From contig NC_135551.1 of assembly GCF_964340395.1 (NCBI RefSeq), forward strand, positions 22,118,503-22,182,502: a DNA stretch of 64,000 bases, given 5' to 3'. Numbering within the stretch: position 1 is the stretch's first letter; each line of letters starts with the position of its first letter. A program made the position numbers and the translations under genes. Positions 23,095 through 36,529 of the stretch are shown here, one piece after another. This DNA is from Glandiceps talaboti (lineage: Eukaryota > Hemichordata > Enteropneusta > Spengelidae). The notes beneath the pieces are model-generated. The model did not search any database, was not told the DNA's origin, and was given only the letters and a program-made list of their open reading frames with translations.

Positions 23095-23541
23095 TAAAGG
23101 GGAACACCACTCCAGCAAAGAAGAGCATGTTCGAAAACTTCAAGTTTGGTTCTATTTTGCGCAATTTCCAAGAAAACACATTAAATTGAATATTTCTTTT
23201 TTTCACATACTTTGTTCTGTGACTGTCTAGCTTAGCAATGATTCAGTGTTGTCTCCTGGGAAGTCAGCAGACATGTATGTATATTAGATACACAATAGAT
23301 AATAATGACTCATGTTCCTATTATCCTAAGATAGAGAGTCATGCTCATTTATTGTTCATCTAATACATATGCATGCTATTAACTCCCATGAGGGAACGCT
23401 AGATTACAGTTAGGACAATGAGTGTGAAACACGTTTCAAATTGGAGTTACTTGGCAATCACACGAACGTTTGGTGATGATTAATCAACTCAAAGTTTATG
23501 AAAATTCCCTTATTTCCTAGAGTAGTGTTCACCTTCAATAG
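23095..23541. mobile_element. Palindromic foldback MITE
   Basis: The left end GGGGAACACCACTCCAGCAA and right end (complement GGTGAACACTACTCTAGGAA) are inverted, and the match resumes near the centre (ATGTATATTAGAT against ATATGTATTAGAT). The whole 447 bp can fold back. No coding capacity. Confidence 0.65.
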
Positions 23542-24831
23542 ATGTATGACTTCATAGTTCTCTGAACTATGCAATTAAACACATCATCATTATCTGAACA
23601 AAAATAACACCATCATCTTTTTTCAGTTGGCGAGGGAAGGAGGGGGGGGGGGGTGCTCAAGCACACTGAGCCCAGCTGTAAAAAATCCCCGTACGATATA
23701 AAGTCTGAAACCTAATCAATTTGATCCCGTATGCTGACATCCCTAACCCTAATGTTAGCCTTTCCTTCATTTGATATGAGTGCTAGTACTAAAATGAGTT
23801 GTAAAACACATACACAGGATCCAGTGTTCCGAGTGGCCCTAAAAAGGTAACCATAAATTTCCCTGTCTGTAAATACAGAACATATTAACTCTTCTGAACA
23901 TTTTGGTAACTATTTACTGGTATAGTAAATTGGTCAAATGTGATTTCTTCTACTTTACGCTCTGACCACAAGGTCCATCAGCCCACACGGGTACTGAGAA
24001 TGTCAAGTGCTACGACAATATAGCATAACCACACGACTACAATAAATATTGATTGCTCTGTATAGAAAGGGCACGTAGGCCTAAAAAAAGAAAAGAAATT
24101 GTGTGATTCCGATTATTCTAATTTTAGAATAGGTGGGACAGGCAGACCTTTTCATTTTTATTTTTTTTTTAAATTTTTTCATGTGTGAGTGTCTAGTTCA
24201 GGTAGTTATGTTTTCCATTATTGATTTCTTCAAAATGAGATTTACAGCCATTACAGATTGAAAGAACAGTTTTATATTGTCTTTTTCCGTTGATATCAGT
24301 TTCCACATCCACTATATTTCTCACGAGACTTCACAGTTTTCGCGATTTTGTTATTTTTTCTCTCGAATACATAAAAAAAGTTTAGGGTCGGCTGTGAAAA
24401 AGTAGGTGGGGTCGGGTAACCGGAACCAAACAATTTTTTTCTGAGCCTTACTGTTAAAAAGCTTTGCCTAAACACTACACTATTGTTACCAAAAGTTACA
24501 TTGTTAGCATCACGAGGTATGAAATTAAACGTGAAGGTATTTTTCCATCGTGGACAGACCAGTCCGACTACTGTCGTTATTGGTTTTTGCTTGTTTGTCA
24601 TATAGCGACCTCCTTGGTAACGGTCACGTTTAGTAAAACAATGAGGGGGGTGGGGACGATTATATTGTCAGTGAGTCACAACAGTACAGTAAAGTATCGT
24701 TTTGAAGCTTAGATCCTAATAAAGATACATTACTGATTGACAGAATGCGTTGATAAAGGCACCCATTTATGATTTTTTTTTGTGTGTGTGGCGAAAACGC
24801 AGAAGGCACGGAAGTTACAATTACAATACAG
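23542..24831. other. Unassigned
   Basis: AT-rich with G homopolymers at 23641. The 101-codon minus frame at 24296-24601 has no recognised domain. Confidence 0.5.
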
Positions 24832-25088
24832 GCCAGTTAACCCGAAACAGACGCAGTGTCGTCTGGCTCGAAAAAAATTTTACTATCTCAAAACATTTAC
24901 TATTTTCACATTTTGACTAAGTGTGAGGATTGCCTCACGCAAAGAAAATGTAGCAAAGTTGCTGAGATATTTGGATAAAATCTAGCAGTGTTGATAATTA
25001 AAATAATTGTCGGGCCAGACGATAAAATGTGGCAATGTTAGTAAGATTGTTGTTCCATCAGGCGACGTTCTCTTTTAGGTTAACTGGC
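24832..25088. mobile_element. MITE with GCCAGTTAACC terminal repeats
   Basis: The ends GCCAGTTAACC and GGTTAACTGGC are inverted and the match extends about 30 bp to CGTCTGG/CATCAGG. The interior has several CATTTTATCGTCTGG-like motifs in both orientations. No coding capacity; no clear target-site duplication. Confidence 0.65.
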
Positions 25089-26802
25089 TAGTAGGTACAC
25101 AGAGATTTTAGTAATGTTACAGATCTGTGAACAGGTAATATTAGTTTAGTATCGGCCATTCATTTCACTCTGGAGTTCCTTTAAAAAAATGTTTGATAAA
25201 TACTAACGTTTTAACATCCATTTCATGATATTTAACCTAGTGTAATTCTACATGGAAAAGGGTTTTGCTCAAATCTGCGATTATTCAAAAATCTGCTTAA
25301 GGGAAGTTTACTTTTTAAAAAACTAGTTGTAATTTAAGACTAATACTTTTGAATTCAAGACACTTGTGCGTTCATAAATTTTTTAAGCCGTTTACTGTTC
25401 ATATCTATATATGATAGACGACGTTCGAATCGTGGGCTGTGAATGAAGTCTCTTCCATATACAATCTCTGTATCACATAGAATTTTGGGGCACACCCACA
25501 GATTAATGGTCGTAGCTAGGTAAAGACGCTTACCTCATATTCAGGATTCTTGGATCCGTCGTAAAGCGGTGTAATTTACCTAAAATATCCACACTACTGT
25601 GTGTGTCGTCAGTAAAATAAAATCTGAAGTCTCCACGAGACATGTTCAAATCAACTTCAGTGAAGTTTTGTCGAGAATAGTCCTTTGGGAGTGAATTTTC
25701 TCCCTTGCGTCAAAAGTTGTGCATTTGTCGTTCAACAGAGTCGGTCGGCTTTATGGCAAACTGCGCGTCTCCCAGGTGCAATCAATCACACTCCCTAAGT
25801 TGATGAAATATAGGTCTCGCTAAAGAATATATTATTTCAACAACAGGGGGCGATGTTTACTTTTCATTTTCAACAAACGTGTCAAACATTTCCAAGCTGT
25901 CTTCGACGTGAATGAGTTTGTGTTTATTATTCACCTGGATGGTTTTTTGTTTCGAACGCCATACAATGTTTCAACTGTTCGCAACTGTTCCTAGGGTGTC
26001 CGGTATAGGACGAGGCATCACGTTGTTTAATAGTTGAACCTTAGTCTGTACTTAAAATGTCACATTGATAAATGATTGAAAAGTCAACATACTTCACGTG
26101 CTCACCGGCCAAATATCACTGTTTCCAAACAGAAAACTGCCACATTTATTCAAGTAGCCGCTTTTTGATGACAGAATGCCTGCCTCTCCAAGCTACCTTG
26201 TGTGGTTTCAGTCAATAGCGTACACAGTAAACCAGTGACTGCCACCCGATCTTCTACCGTATGTATTGCCAGAACACAAAACCCGGCACGTGACTAAAAT
26301 TATCAAATTATGATTTATCATTTTGATTGATGAATGTGGGTTTATAACTTTGAGGCAATGAAGTATAAACGAAGCAACCGTTTACGGAACAATACCCCAA
26401 GTGACTGCGATAGCCTCAAGCAAGGATTCGAAATGGCGTACGTGTTTATTAGTTGTTTTACTACAGAACGACAGCAAGCAATTTGTACCGAAATATTTGT
26501 GCGATTAAATTTGGATCTACCGTGACATTCAAGAAAGGTTGTCATGGTAATAAAACAGTCCACATAAAAAAAACATATACCTTAGACTACTCACGGGTCC
26601 GATGTTAAAAACTCAAACTTTCGGGTATGTCTGGGCAAAACAAAGCTAAACAGTTATACGTTAAAAGTTGACCAAGTACACACGCATTTGATACTTAGTC
26701 TAGCTTTTGGTTAGCATGTATGGTTCTACAGCTTAGTACATTCGGTACTAGCGTGTGGGCTCGCGCGTGACTCATCATCGCACAACTTTATACCACTGCA
26801 CT
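25089..26802. other. Unassigned
   Basis: No gene or clear repeat recognised between the MITE and the foldback element. Confidence 0.5.
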
Positions 26803-26854
26803 GAACGCTACGGTGGACGAGAAGGACATTTCCGCGCTCTCAATGACATGGACG

Positions 26855-27214
26855 TTCAAAGCAATTTCCGCGCTCTCAATGACTGAGCGTTCAAAGCAAT
26901 TTCCGCGCTCTCAATGACTGAGCGTTCAAAGCAATTTCCGCGCTCTCAATGACTGAGCGTTCAAAGCAATTTCCGCGCTCTCAATGACTGAGCGTTCAAA
27001 GCAATTTCCGCGCTCTCAATGACTGAGCGTTCAAAGCAATTTCACCGCTCTCAATGACTGGGCGTTCAAAGCAATTTCACCGCTCTCAATGACTGGGCGT
27101 TCAAAGCAATTTCACCGCTCTCAATGACTGGGCGTTCAAAGCAATTTCACCGCTCCCAATGACTGGGCGTTCAAAGCAATTTCCGTGCTCTCAATGCTAA
27201 GAGTTTCAAAGCAA
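26855..27214 (+). repeat. 35-bp tandem array, left arm
   Basis: Eleven copies of a unit around TTCAAAGCAATTTCCGCG with CTCTCAATGACT. Outer copies have CCGCG, inner ones CACCG, and the innermost are more diverged. Confidence 0.9.
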
Positions 27215-27308
27215 TTTCTGTGATGTCAGACATTTCCGCAACAGAAACGATTTCTCTGTCAGAAGCGATTTCCCAGACGTACAGAAGTGGAATCCCCACA
27301 AGTCACGT

Positions 27309-27435
27309 GTTAGTGACATATGTTTCATGTGTACACACAAGTACGGAATTTGGCTGAGTCATGCAGAAGCGTTGTTAGTGACATATGTTTCATGTGTACA
27401 CACAAGTACAGAATTTGGAGGAGTCATGCAGAAGC
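27309..27435 (+). repeat. Direct duplication of about 65 bp inside the foldback element
   Basis: A segment with GTTAGTGACATATGTTTCAT and ending GAGTCATGCAGAAGC occurs twice in a row with few differences. Confidence 0.85.
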
Positions 27436-27744
27436 TCAATTGTTGTATGCAAGAATTTTAGAAAGATTGGTACCCCATCCATAAATTGTAACAATGCACT
27501 TAGTATGCTTGAGGGAGAAATAATCACTTTACAAATGCCAGTTGATGTTCATGAAAAATAAAAATGTCTTCAGCAGAAAATGTTGCAGAACACGACAGTA
27601 ATTTGTAACTCATTTATGTCCACTATATGTAATATCAATTTTATGTCCTTGAATGATTAAAATTATGTAGCCCAGACACTTCGCAAATGTATTTATGGTG
27701 TATCAATCTGAGACTTCCAATAGTTTGAGATTGAAAGATAGTCG

Positions 27745-29090
27745 GGTGCGTGACTAACGACGTCCAAGTAAAATCCTATCTGTCCAGAGATGATATGATT
27801 CGTTTTCAAACGATGAATACGTTTTTAAGCAATCGACATTTAGAAATACAAGTAATTTCGAAGTTGATTTTTGGATGTTGATATCGATTTTTGAACATCC
27901 ATTTTTTGAGACTCATCGAAAATCAAAACATTAACCATGTTTCACTTTTCTCAGCTGTGCACTTTTTATCGTTACATTATTGTAACATTTGTGCCACTAG
28001 GCTCGACTCAAAGAGACATCGCGGGGAAGTGAAACGGACGTTTTCGTTAATATCCCGTCGATCATCGGGCATGACGTGGCACAACAAATCGATAGCCCCA
28101 CTTTGAGTACGAGGAATTCACACATAGGGTATAATAAACTATCATGTCAGAATACTGGTTTAATAATATTCTAAGCTCGGCAACCTTGTGTTCATAGTGG
28201 TCTGAGGTTTAACACAAACGTATAGTAATGACTATGTTACGTCGATTCACCCAAAATGTGCTGGAAAGGGGTAGGGGTTTTGTGCGAAGTGCCGTCTTAA
28301 GTATTCAGATCAAGGGTCTCGAGCTCTGTAAGTTTTTGGGTGTGTGGAATGTCTAGAGTTTGGGTTTACCGTTTGGATTTGGAAGTCTCAGCAGAGTCAT
28401 CTTATTTTATTTTACACAGTCTAGTTACGCAGCCGGCCCCTCCCCATCCCCGTCTAGGTAACAACACAAATATATTTAAACTGTATAACATCGTCGGTAT
28501 GACATCACAATAAATACATTTGATTGAAAAAATAATGCCGACGATAACTCACTACCTAAAAACAATTCTTGTATAATGTACAAACAACCGTCACTGTATG
28601 GGATGGATGGCTGGTGTCAGTTAGTCATGCAATATGCGCCAGAAACGAGGTCCCACCTCAAACATCTGATTACAAATTTACAATTTATTTGTACATTTAG
28701 GACGTCCAAAAGGATACGTTCATATTCCAACGGTATCTGTTACTTGTTGTCTTTGCTCTCCTTTGATCTTCGCTTTGATATAATTTTTAGTAAACAACCT
28801 GCAAACTTCATAGAAACTGTAGATAGTACGAGTAAAAGGTGTCCCTAACGTTCCAGTAAAACGTTGAAACGTGAAACGTTGTTTGTGGTTTGATTTTGAT
28901 TGCGTTTCAAAAAACGAAAGTTCGAATTTCGATATTAACACCTAAAACACTAAGTTCCAAATTCACATGTAATTTCAAATGTTGATTGTTTAAACACGTA
29001 ATCATGGTTTGAAATTACGTCAGAAACGAATCACATCATATCTGGATAGATTGGGATTTCACTTGGACGTACGTCGTTAGTCACGCACCT
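27745..29090. mobile_element. Nested inverted-repeat element, 1.35 kb
   Basis: The ends match in inverted orientation, starting GGTGCGTGACTAACGACGT, and diverged similarity continues about 200 bp inward on both sides (27745-27945 and 28880-29090). No coding capacity is recognised. It lies inside the larger foldback element and appears older from its higher arm divergence. No clear target-site duplication. Confidence 0.7.
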
Positions 29091-29908
29091 AGTTAGTATG
29101 CAGACAGAGTATCGAGGATAGACTTCATGTGTTGTCATCAGAATGTTGAAACAACTATTCCAACATAGGTTGCAGTCAGTATATTTGAAAGTTATCAAGA
29201 AATTGATATTTGTGTAAGATGAAAGGACTATGATGTTGTGATTATTGGTAACAGGACACTACGCCCCCAGACAAACAACCCGTAGGATAAATGCCCCCAA
29301 TCACGCCTACAAATACACATACACTTTCATTTCAAACATGCTGATAAAGACTGAAATATTGATAATGAAATGAAATTTTAGAAAAAACGAAGTGCGATAA
29401 ACATGGGATTTGATTTCTAAATAAACAGTTATTAACTCATAAACAGGACCACTTTCGACCCTGCCCTAGTATGTAATTATCCCACTTGAGGCCTTTCTCC
29501 GGGGGCATTTTTTTCGGGGGGGGGGTGCCCTAGAACCGTCATTATTATGTAAAAGAGAAAAAAATAGTGTGACGAACTCATGGAAAGTACACGAAGAACT
29601 CTGATATTTAACACCTAATAAAACACTAGAATAGATTGCCTACGAAAGCTAATAAGTGGTAGCGTTAGCAAGCCTTCGATAAGCGTGAAAAACCCTCTCC
29701 GTCACACCAAGCTGTTCGATTGACCTTGTGTATGGCAGAACATACACTATATACTTGAGTACAGACACATTCGCCAATGCCAGCGTCTCTAGACTACTGC
29801 ACAACCCAAGAAACCTGAAATATCACGGCCAACTCGTGAAAATAAACGCCTCAACCTCACGGAGGCATATAAGAAAACGTTTCCCTAAAGGAAGAAGTAG
29901 ATTTTAAC

Positions 29909-30040
<132 letters not shown>

Positions 30041-30242
30041 GAAAAGTGTTGCTATAGCTACCTGACCAAGACTCCACCCCTCAGCAACTGACTGGCATAT
30101 GAAAAGTGTGTTTCGAATAAAACACGGGATATCTAGAACTGAAGTACTGGGAAAAATCCGACTTTCTCCATTAAGGTACTGAGACGAGCCAAATACAGGC
30201 ACCCGGGGCGTGACACCCACAAGCTTTCCGCAACAACTATCT

Positions 30243-30650
30243 GTGACAATACCTGTTACTATAGTTATCTCTGATAATATCTGTTACTATAGCTATCTCT
30301 GACACTACCTGGTACTATAGTTATCCCGGACAATGCCTGTTACTGTTACGACATTAAATCTCCCAATACTAGAATGTATTTCGTGCAACTCTAGAATGTA
30401 TTAAATGCATTTATTACAAGCTCCCTGGACCGTCCGCCCGATCTTAGAATGTATTTCGTGCAGTCAGAGAATGTAAAAAATGATTTCTAACTTCTGTTAA
30501 AAAAATGTAAAACGTGCATGAGTTAAATGTAAAAATGTATTTCCTGCAAAATATATGACTTCTGGCCATGGATGCAATACCTGTATAGTTATCTGCGACA
30601 ATACCTGTTACTATAGCTATCTCTGACAATACCTACTGTAGTTATCAATG
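30243..30650 (+). repeat. Diverged minisatellite CTGTTACTATAGTTATCTCTG
   Basis: Four units of about 28-30 bp at 30243-30345 and two more at 30590-30650. They are separated by a stretch with repeated AGAATGTATTTCGTGCA motifs. Confidence 0.7.
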
Positions 30651-30813
30651 ACAATGTGTACACACAGGCACCGTCACTGTGTCCACAATTTTTACCAGTT
30701 ACATGTACTTCCGGGTCACTGACTAACACGTGACTTGTGGGGATTCCACTTCTGTACGTCTGGGAAATCGCTTCTGTCAGAGAAATCGTTTCTGTTGCGG
30801 AAATGTCTGACAT

Positions 30814-31130
30814 CGCGGAAATTGCTTTGAAACTCTTATCATTGAGAGAGCTGAAATTGCTTTGAACTCTATCATTGAGAGCGGTGAAATTGCTTTGAAC
30901 GCCCAGTCATTGAGAGCGGTGAAATTGCTTTGAATGCCCAGTCATTGAGAGCGCGGAAATTGCTTTGAACGCTCAGTCATTGAGAGCGCGGAAATTGCTT
31001 TGAACGCTCAGTCATTGAGAGCGCGGAAATTGCTTTGAACGCTCAGTCATTGAGAGCGCGGAAATTGCTTTGAACGCTCAGTCATTGAGAGCGCGGAAAT
31101 TGCTTTGAAACGCCCAGTCATTGAGAGCGC
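30814..31130 (-). repeat. 35-bp tandem array, right arm
   Basis: Nine inverted copies of the left-arm unit. Variants follow the same order from outside to inside: CCGCG-type outside, CACCG-type further in, diverged copies innermost. Confidence 0.9.
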
Positions 31131-31161
31131 GGAAATGTCCTTCTCGTCCACCGTAGAACGC

Positions 31162-34100
31162 TGCATCACAGGCCATCATATGATTATTAAATCTAGCAAG
31201 CCGCCACTTTTCCACTTTCGCGAAAGAGTAGCGTTTTACCACCCATCGAGTGGGGCATGGGGGTGGGATGTCACCTCATATGTAATAAGCAGTAAATACA
31301 ACTACAAATTTTGAGGCCAAAAGATTCCATTTTCTGTCATTTTTTTACATTAAATCCTCATATTGAAGATGTACACGATCTTGGGTGATTTAAATATCAC
31401 TCTGGTATAACTATACTCAACATTAAAATCTCAAGAAGCTCTACTGCTCTTGAAATGTGTTCACTGGGACTTTTTAAAAAAGATTTATGGAAAAACATCA
31501 CAAATATCCAAATCTCTTTGTTTTGACACTTTTTCTATTTGTCAAGGCAATCGCAAGAGATTTTCCCCATTTATACTGAAAATCCGTACATATGACCGTA
31601 CAAATGACTGAACACAATGATTGAGTCAAGTATAACGGCTTTTGTACAAGATTTCAAGGCGCTATTTTATCACTAAACTCCGATCTCATGATCAGGCAGG
31701 ACCGCACTCGATAGTGGTTCGAAGTCCATGCCACGTACTGACACAAACGAGTCTTTCTGACAAAATCTTGTACATTGATTCTGCGTGTGAGTGCGCGTGA
31801 CTCTCTCTACATCGCAAGATTAATCGCGGCAAGCCCGAGTACATATACTTTCTCATCTAACATTGCGCAAGAGTAGCGCATTATATAGCTGTTCCTCGGG
31901 GAAGGGAAGGGGCGTCAACTCCATGGGCAATCACATGGAGAAGCTACGCACATACCCTCAAACCCAAAGTGTTTCATAAGATGCCTAAGGACTGGTGTAT
32001 TCTGACGTGGTCATGAATTTGTTGTTCCTCTTACAGATCGTTTTTAAGTGCCAATGCCGGTGATGGTACTGTACTACAAGTTGTGTTGTGGTTGTGGAAC
32101 CATGCCTAACACAATGAAAGACAAATGTGCTTGCAATTACTTATAATCGTAGAGAACTCAGATTCGAACTTTAACACCGCAAAAGAAAACTCTGTTTTAA
32201 ATTTTAGCATGAAAATTATCCCCTTTCTCAAAATTGAGGGCAGTAAACCATGGACGACACTTGAAATCACGAGGACACTCCCCGACTGTATTGCCGTCCA
32301 TAGCAGTTCTAACTTTGCCCTTGCCAACCTCGGATGATAAGTTACACGCGTGCTAATGATAATTTATTGCGTTACCGAGCCATTTGGCGACCAGTGTACC
32401 GTGTATCATGATAAAAAGGCGGCTTATACAGATTTGATAACGGAAGTCATCAGCTCCAAAGAATAGTTGCTTTGAATAGAAACGTACAGAGATTAATCAG
32501 ATGTTTTAATACACGTTATGTTCACTGTTTGGTTCATGATATGCAGAAACTGGTAACTACTCAGCTCCAATTGCAAAAGATTTGAAATGCAAAACATTTC
32601 CCTAGCTATGCAGCTCAAACATTTTAGGGAGGCCCCAGTAATTACCAGTAAAGGGGGGGGGGCAGGGGAACTAGGGAGGGACGGTGGTGGGATGGGGTCA
32701 CTTTTACAAATCGGTTCTCGGGCAAGTGCCATATTATAGAAAATGGAATTACGGGATTGTCACATTTTACTTTGACTCATTTTATTATCTACACTTTGCA
32801 TCATTTTGTGATTTTTGGCATCCCACCGCTGCCACCACGACCAAATCCCATTGCTGCCACATCTCAACACTGCCACCATTGTACAGTATCAGAAAAAGTT
32901 AGTTAAGTCGATGCTGATATTAACCGTGAAGTGAATTACTTGTTAGTTGTGGTGTGATGAGGGGAATGGGTCTCACAGGAGTGAAGGGGGGGGGGGACGG
33001 ACGGTGTGGTAAGATATTGGGGATATAATGGTGGAGTGGACATGCTGACCTCAGTCCTGGCAATGTCGGTAGTACGCCCATCTAGTCTTTGGGAGTTTTG
33101 GCCTTCAGTTCAGCCAATTATATTGCAATACATGCATTAATTAATTAATGCCTTCACACAAATTCGCTATGGTTGTACTGATGGGGTAAAAATAATGTCT
33201 TTTTTAATTATTTCAAAATGAATAGGAACATGCTTCCACAGGGAAAAGTTTGGAGATATTTGAATAACTTTTATTTTTTAGGGAAATTCATTCCTGAGGC
33301 ATATTCTACCTAAAAAAATACATATAATCAAAGTGGCGATAAAACTATACGAGTAAACCAGAAATCTTTCATAACAATAGTTTGCGGTTTTCGTGTCAAA
33401 TTACCAAATTCTCCAGACAGGAGGTATTATTTGTGACATATACTCTAGATCTTGTCGCACTTATTTACTTTTGGGGAGGGGGTGTCAAAATGAACGAGAG
33501 GGGTCATGACGGTGTCACCAAACATCTTGAATGAAGAAAAATTTCGCTTCCTAGCCTTTTATGGTACAGTAAAAACGGGTTTTCATACGTGTATATTGTC
33601 AAAACATGGAAGGAATAAATCCACAAAGCTAACAAAGTCTTCAAGTTTCAAGCTTACAAAGTTTTTTTCCATTTCTATTATATTCTCCACGTTTCGATTC
33701 CGTCACAGACTCAACGTAGAAAACACACACAGGTGTGTTCAATATTTCAAAATCTGAACATTCGATGTCACAAATAACAGACTGTGGACTTTCTAGTGTA
33801 CTTTAGAGGGGAATATATGGTCCAGAAGTAGTATGGATCGACACGAACAATTTGATTAGACTGGTGGAGATCGGATCTGTATTCTAGTATAGTACAGCCA
33901 TGATGGTAAAACGTAGTCTAAAGGATTAGTATAAATAGCCCAAGTATATTCCTCGTATTTTGTGATTCCACCTAAAACTTTCGTTAATGGAAAAAAACGG
34001 CAAGTTATTTAAAAAAAATGAAAATGAAATGTTATTAAACTTCTTACCACTTCAAGTGTTGCCATTTTAATTAAGAATTTAATTACAAGCCACTATTATT

Positions 34101-36220
34101 AGTAATTAAACTATTATCCACTATGTGTTTGCTTGATCTAATTACACTAGACCACTGCGTAAAAAATGTGTGTGAAATCATGCATGGGTGGGTGATCAAA
34201 TTTGGGTATACACGAGGTTTGGCTTGTGCTGTTGTATGGAGCGAAGTTTATCCAAAATCGAGCTCGTCTAGTGCCTGACTTCGACAGTGTTATAAATACC
34301 AAGGCTATTTTCACTCGAACACTGTTTTCTCCCACTTTCAAAATAGCATGATGACAAAATTGTTCCACTCGAACCGAACATAATCCTGATATGGTGCTGG
34401 ATCGGGCATTCAAACAATCGAATACGACCATTTTAACACTGACAAGACGTGACAGTTTCAAGTACGAGTCGTAGGGTCCACGGAGGCACATATCATAGGA
34501 AAATGAAAACATTTCCTTAAAAAGTAACGATGCAAAATATTGACACATAAACGAACAACCTCCAAATATCACAAATTAAATATTTTCTGTTTTCACATAA
34601 TGTTACTATGCTGCTACTATCTACTAACAGTACAAACTCAAGTAGTTCATGTGTCATATATGAACTGTGTATCAGAGACGTAATCTAGTGTGGCTGTCAA
34701 AAAAGCCAGGGCTATTTCATGGACTTTGATATTGAACAATGTCATACAGTACTGAAGGAAAAGTCAGCCCCTACATGAGAGACACCTATTATTAATTATA
34801 CACCGAGTATGGACATGGCCATTAAGTGCAAAGTATAGAAGATATGTGTCCATGTTAGAATTACAACATTTAGTTCTTTGTTAGACTGATATCTTGCAGG
34901 TCACTTGATAAACCATGGTAAATTTATCTACAGATGAAATATTTCGGCATTTGTCAACAAAATGGCGTAGATATTTTTTTTTCGAAGTGAGATTTCTTCT
35001 AAAATATTAATCAGTCCACGACAGATTTTCAGTTTAAGACAGTGGTGTTGTTGACTTTTTTGAAATGCTTTTCGCGGCTGGAACAATTCATTCCGCCCAG
35101 GCACACCCCCCGGGGGGGGGGGGGACGTCCTACAACGTGACTGATATACCGATATAACAATTTTCACTTTTCATTTTTCTATATGACTTCACTAATCCAC
35201 TATAAGTAACGTTACGTCGGTGAAGGTATGCCCTTCAACATGTGCCCTGTAGTTTCAAAATATACTATACTATACATTACGTTAGAGAATGACCGATTGT
35301 CCATGTGCGTTGTCGAACACAGATACACGAATAGCAAAGATAACATGAAATAAACATTGAGAAAAATGTCGCGAATGCCTACTAGTGGATGATTAAGAGT
35401 GGGCATGGGGTATTTTCGTAACTCCTACCCTAGTCAGGTGTATCCCCCCCGCTTGTTTTCGTAAACTGTTAAAATCGTAATTTCCTTACTTCGCATTGGC
35501 CCACGAATCTGTTAAAATCACTAATTTCTACGTATACATGTAAAACACATTCATCAAAATGTTTAGATATGTTCAAACTACTATTTTACCCGTTAAAACG
35601 GAAAAAAATGAAACGAATGCCTAATTCACAAATTAGCGCTTTTTTAGGTGCAAATGTAAGAGGGCTATTATTATCGTAATGAATGATTCACGCTTTATTT
35701 CTAAATGGTGAACCATACTGACTTTAAATTGCCAACCCTCACAATAGGGAGTAAAAATGGATTTTATTTGATGGATAGTTTGATAAAATAAGTATGATTA
35801 ATTACAGGGACAAAATAATGAATGGGTGGATGAAGGGAAACAGATTTAGTGAACTGGAGAACATAAAGACAGGTGGGGATAGCTGGTAGGATTGAATAGA
35901 TGGACCAAATCATTGAATAAGGAGTCAGTGAGTGGCCAGGACTTGACTTACTCCCCAGTTTATCACGGTGTACACGATACTCAAATACCCAACCAATTGT
36001 GTCGGTATAGACGGTCAAACATGGCGTCGGGGAGCGATAAACGTAATCTGAAAGTTTATATTTCTGTTAATGTGTTATATGTACTTAAATTAGCAACATA
36101 AAAGTCCTTGCATATGAAGCTAAGAGTTGAAATGTAATTTTAGAGTAGCTGTGCACGTTTTATGACATCTATATTCGGGAGATGTCGTATTTGAATAAGT
36201 GTGAACACTCACTGTCAGTC
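31162..36220. other. Unassigned intergenic
   Basis: Several G/C homopolymers (32655, 32988, 35107). The 141-codon minus frame at 34147-34572 has no recognisable domain. No gene supported. Confidence 0.5.
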
Positions 36221-36335
36221 GGCACTTGATTGGGTTCGTCAGGCGAACTATCTTGAGCACGTGACGGCATAAGCCGGCGGTCGTGACCCCGCGGCCCGGT
36301 GGAATTGACAGGGTCGCTCAATCAAGTCCACCCAC
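36221..36335. other. GC-rich segment with closing inverted repeat
   Basis: ACTTGATTG at 36224-36232 and CAATCAAGT at 36319-36327 bracket a GC-rich 86-bp core with smaller pairings (CGCGGCCCGG). A (ATGT)n tail follows. A short SINE, a MITE or a structured RNA are all possible; no tRNA or snRNA was recognised. Confidence 0.35.
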
Positions 36336-36354
36336 CCAGTTAGTGAAATAAATC

Positions 36355-36436
36355 AATGTATGTATGTATGTATGTATGTATGTATGTATGTATGTATGTA
36401 TGTATGTATGTATGTATGTATGTATGTATGTATGTA
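36355..36436 (+). repeat. (ATGT)n array
   Basis: About 20 tetramers, just right of a GC-rich structured segment. Confidence 0.95.
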
Positions 36437-36529
36437 TTAGATAGATGGAAAATAGTACAAAATATTGCAAATAAAATGCGGGGCAAATATAGAAGGGTAC
36501 AATTGTTCAACTATTACCAACGCACGATT

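Noticed and set aside
26855-27214. CRISPR-like array of regular 35-bp repeats
   Set aside because: The units are contiguous with no unique spacers, the genome is eukaryotic, and the same units recur inverted as transposon arms.
34147-34572. 141-codon minus-strand ORF
   Set aside because: No recognisable domain or supporting exon structure.
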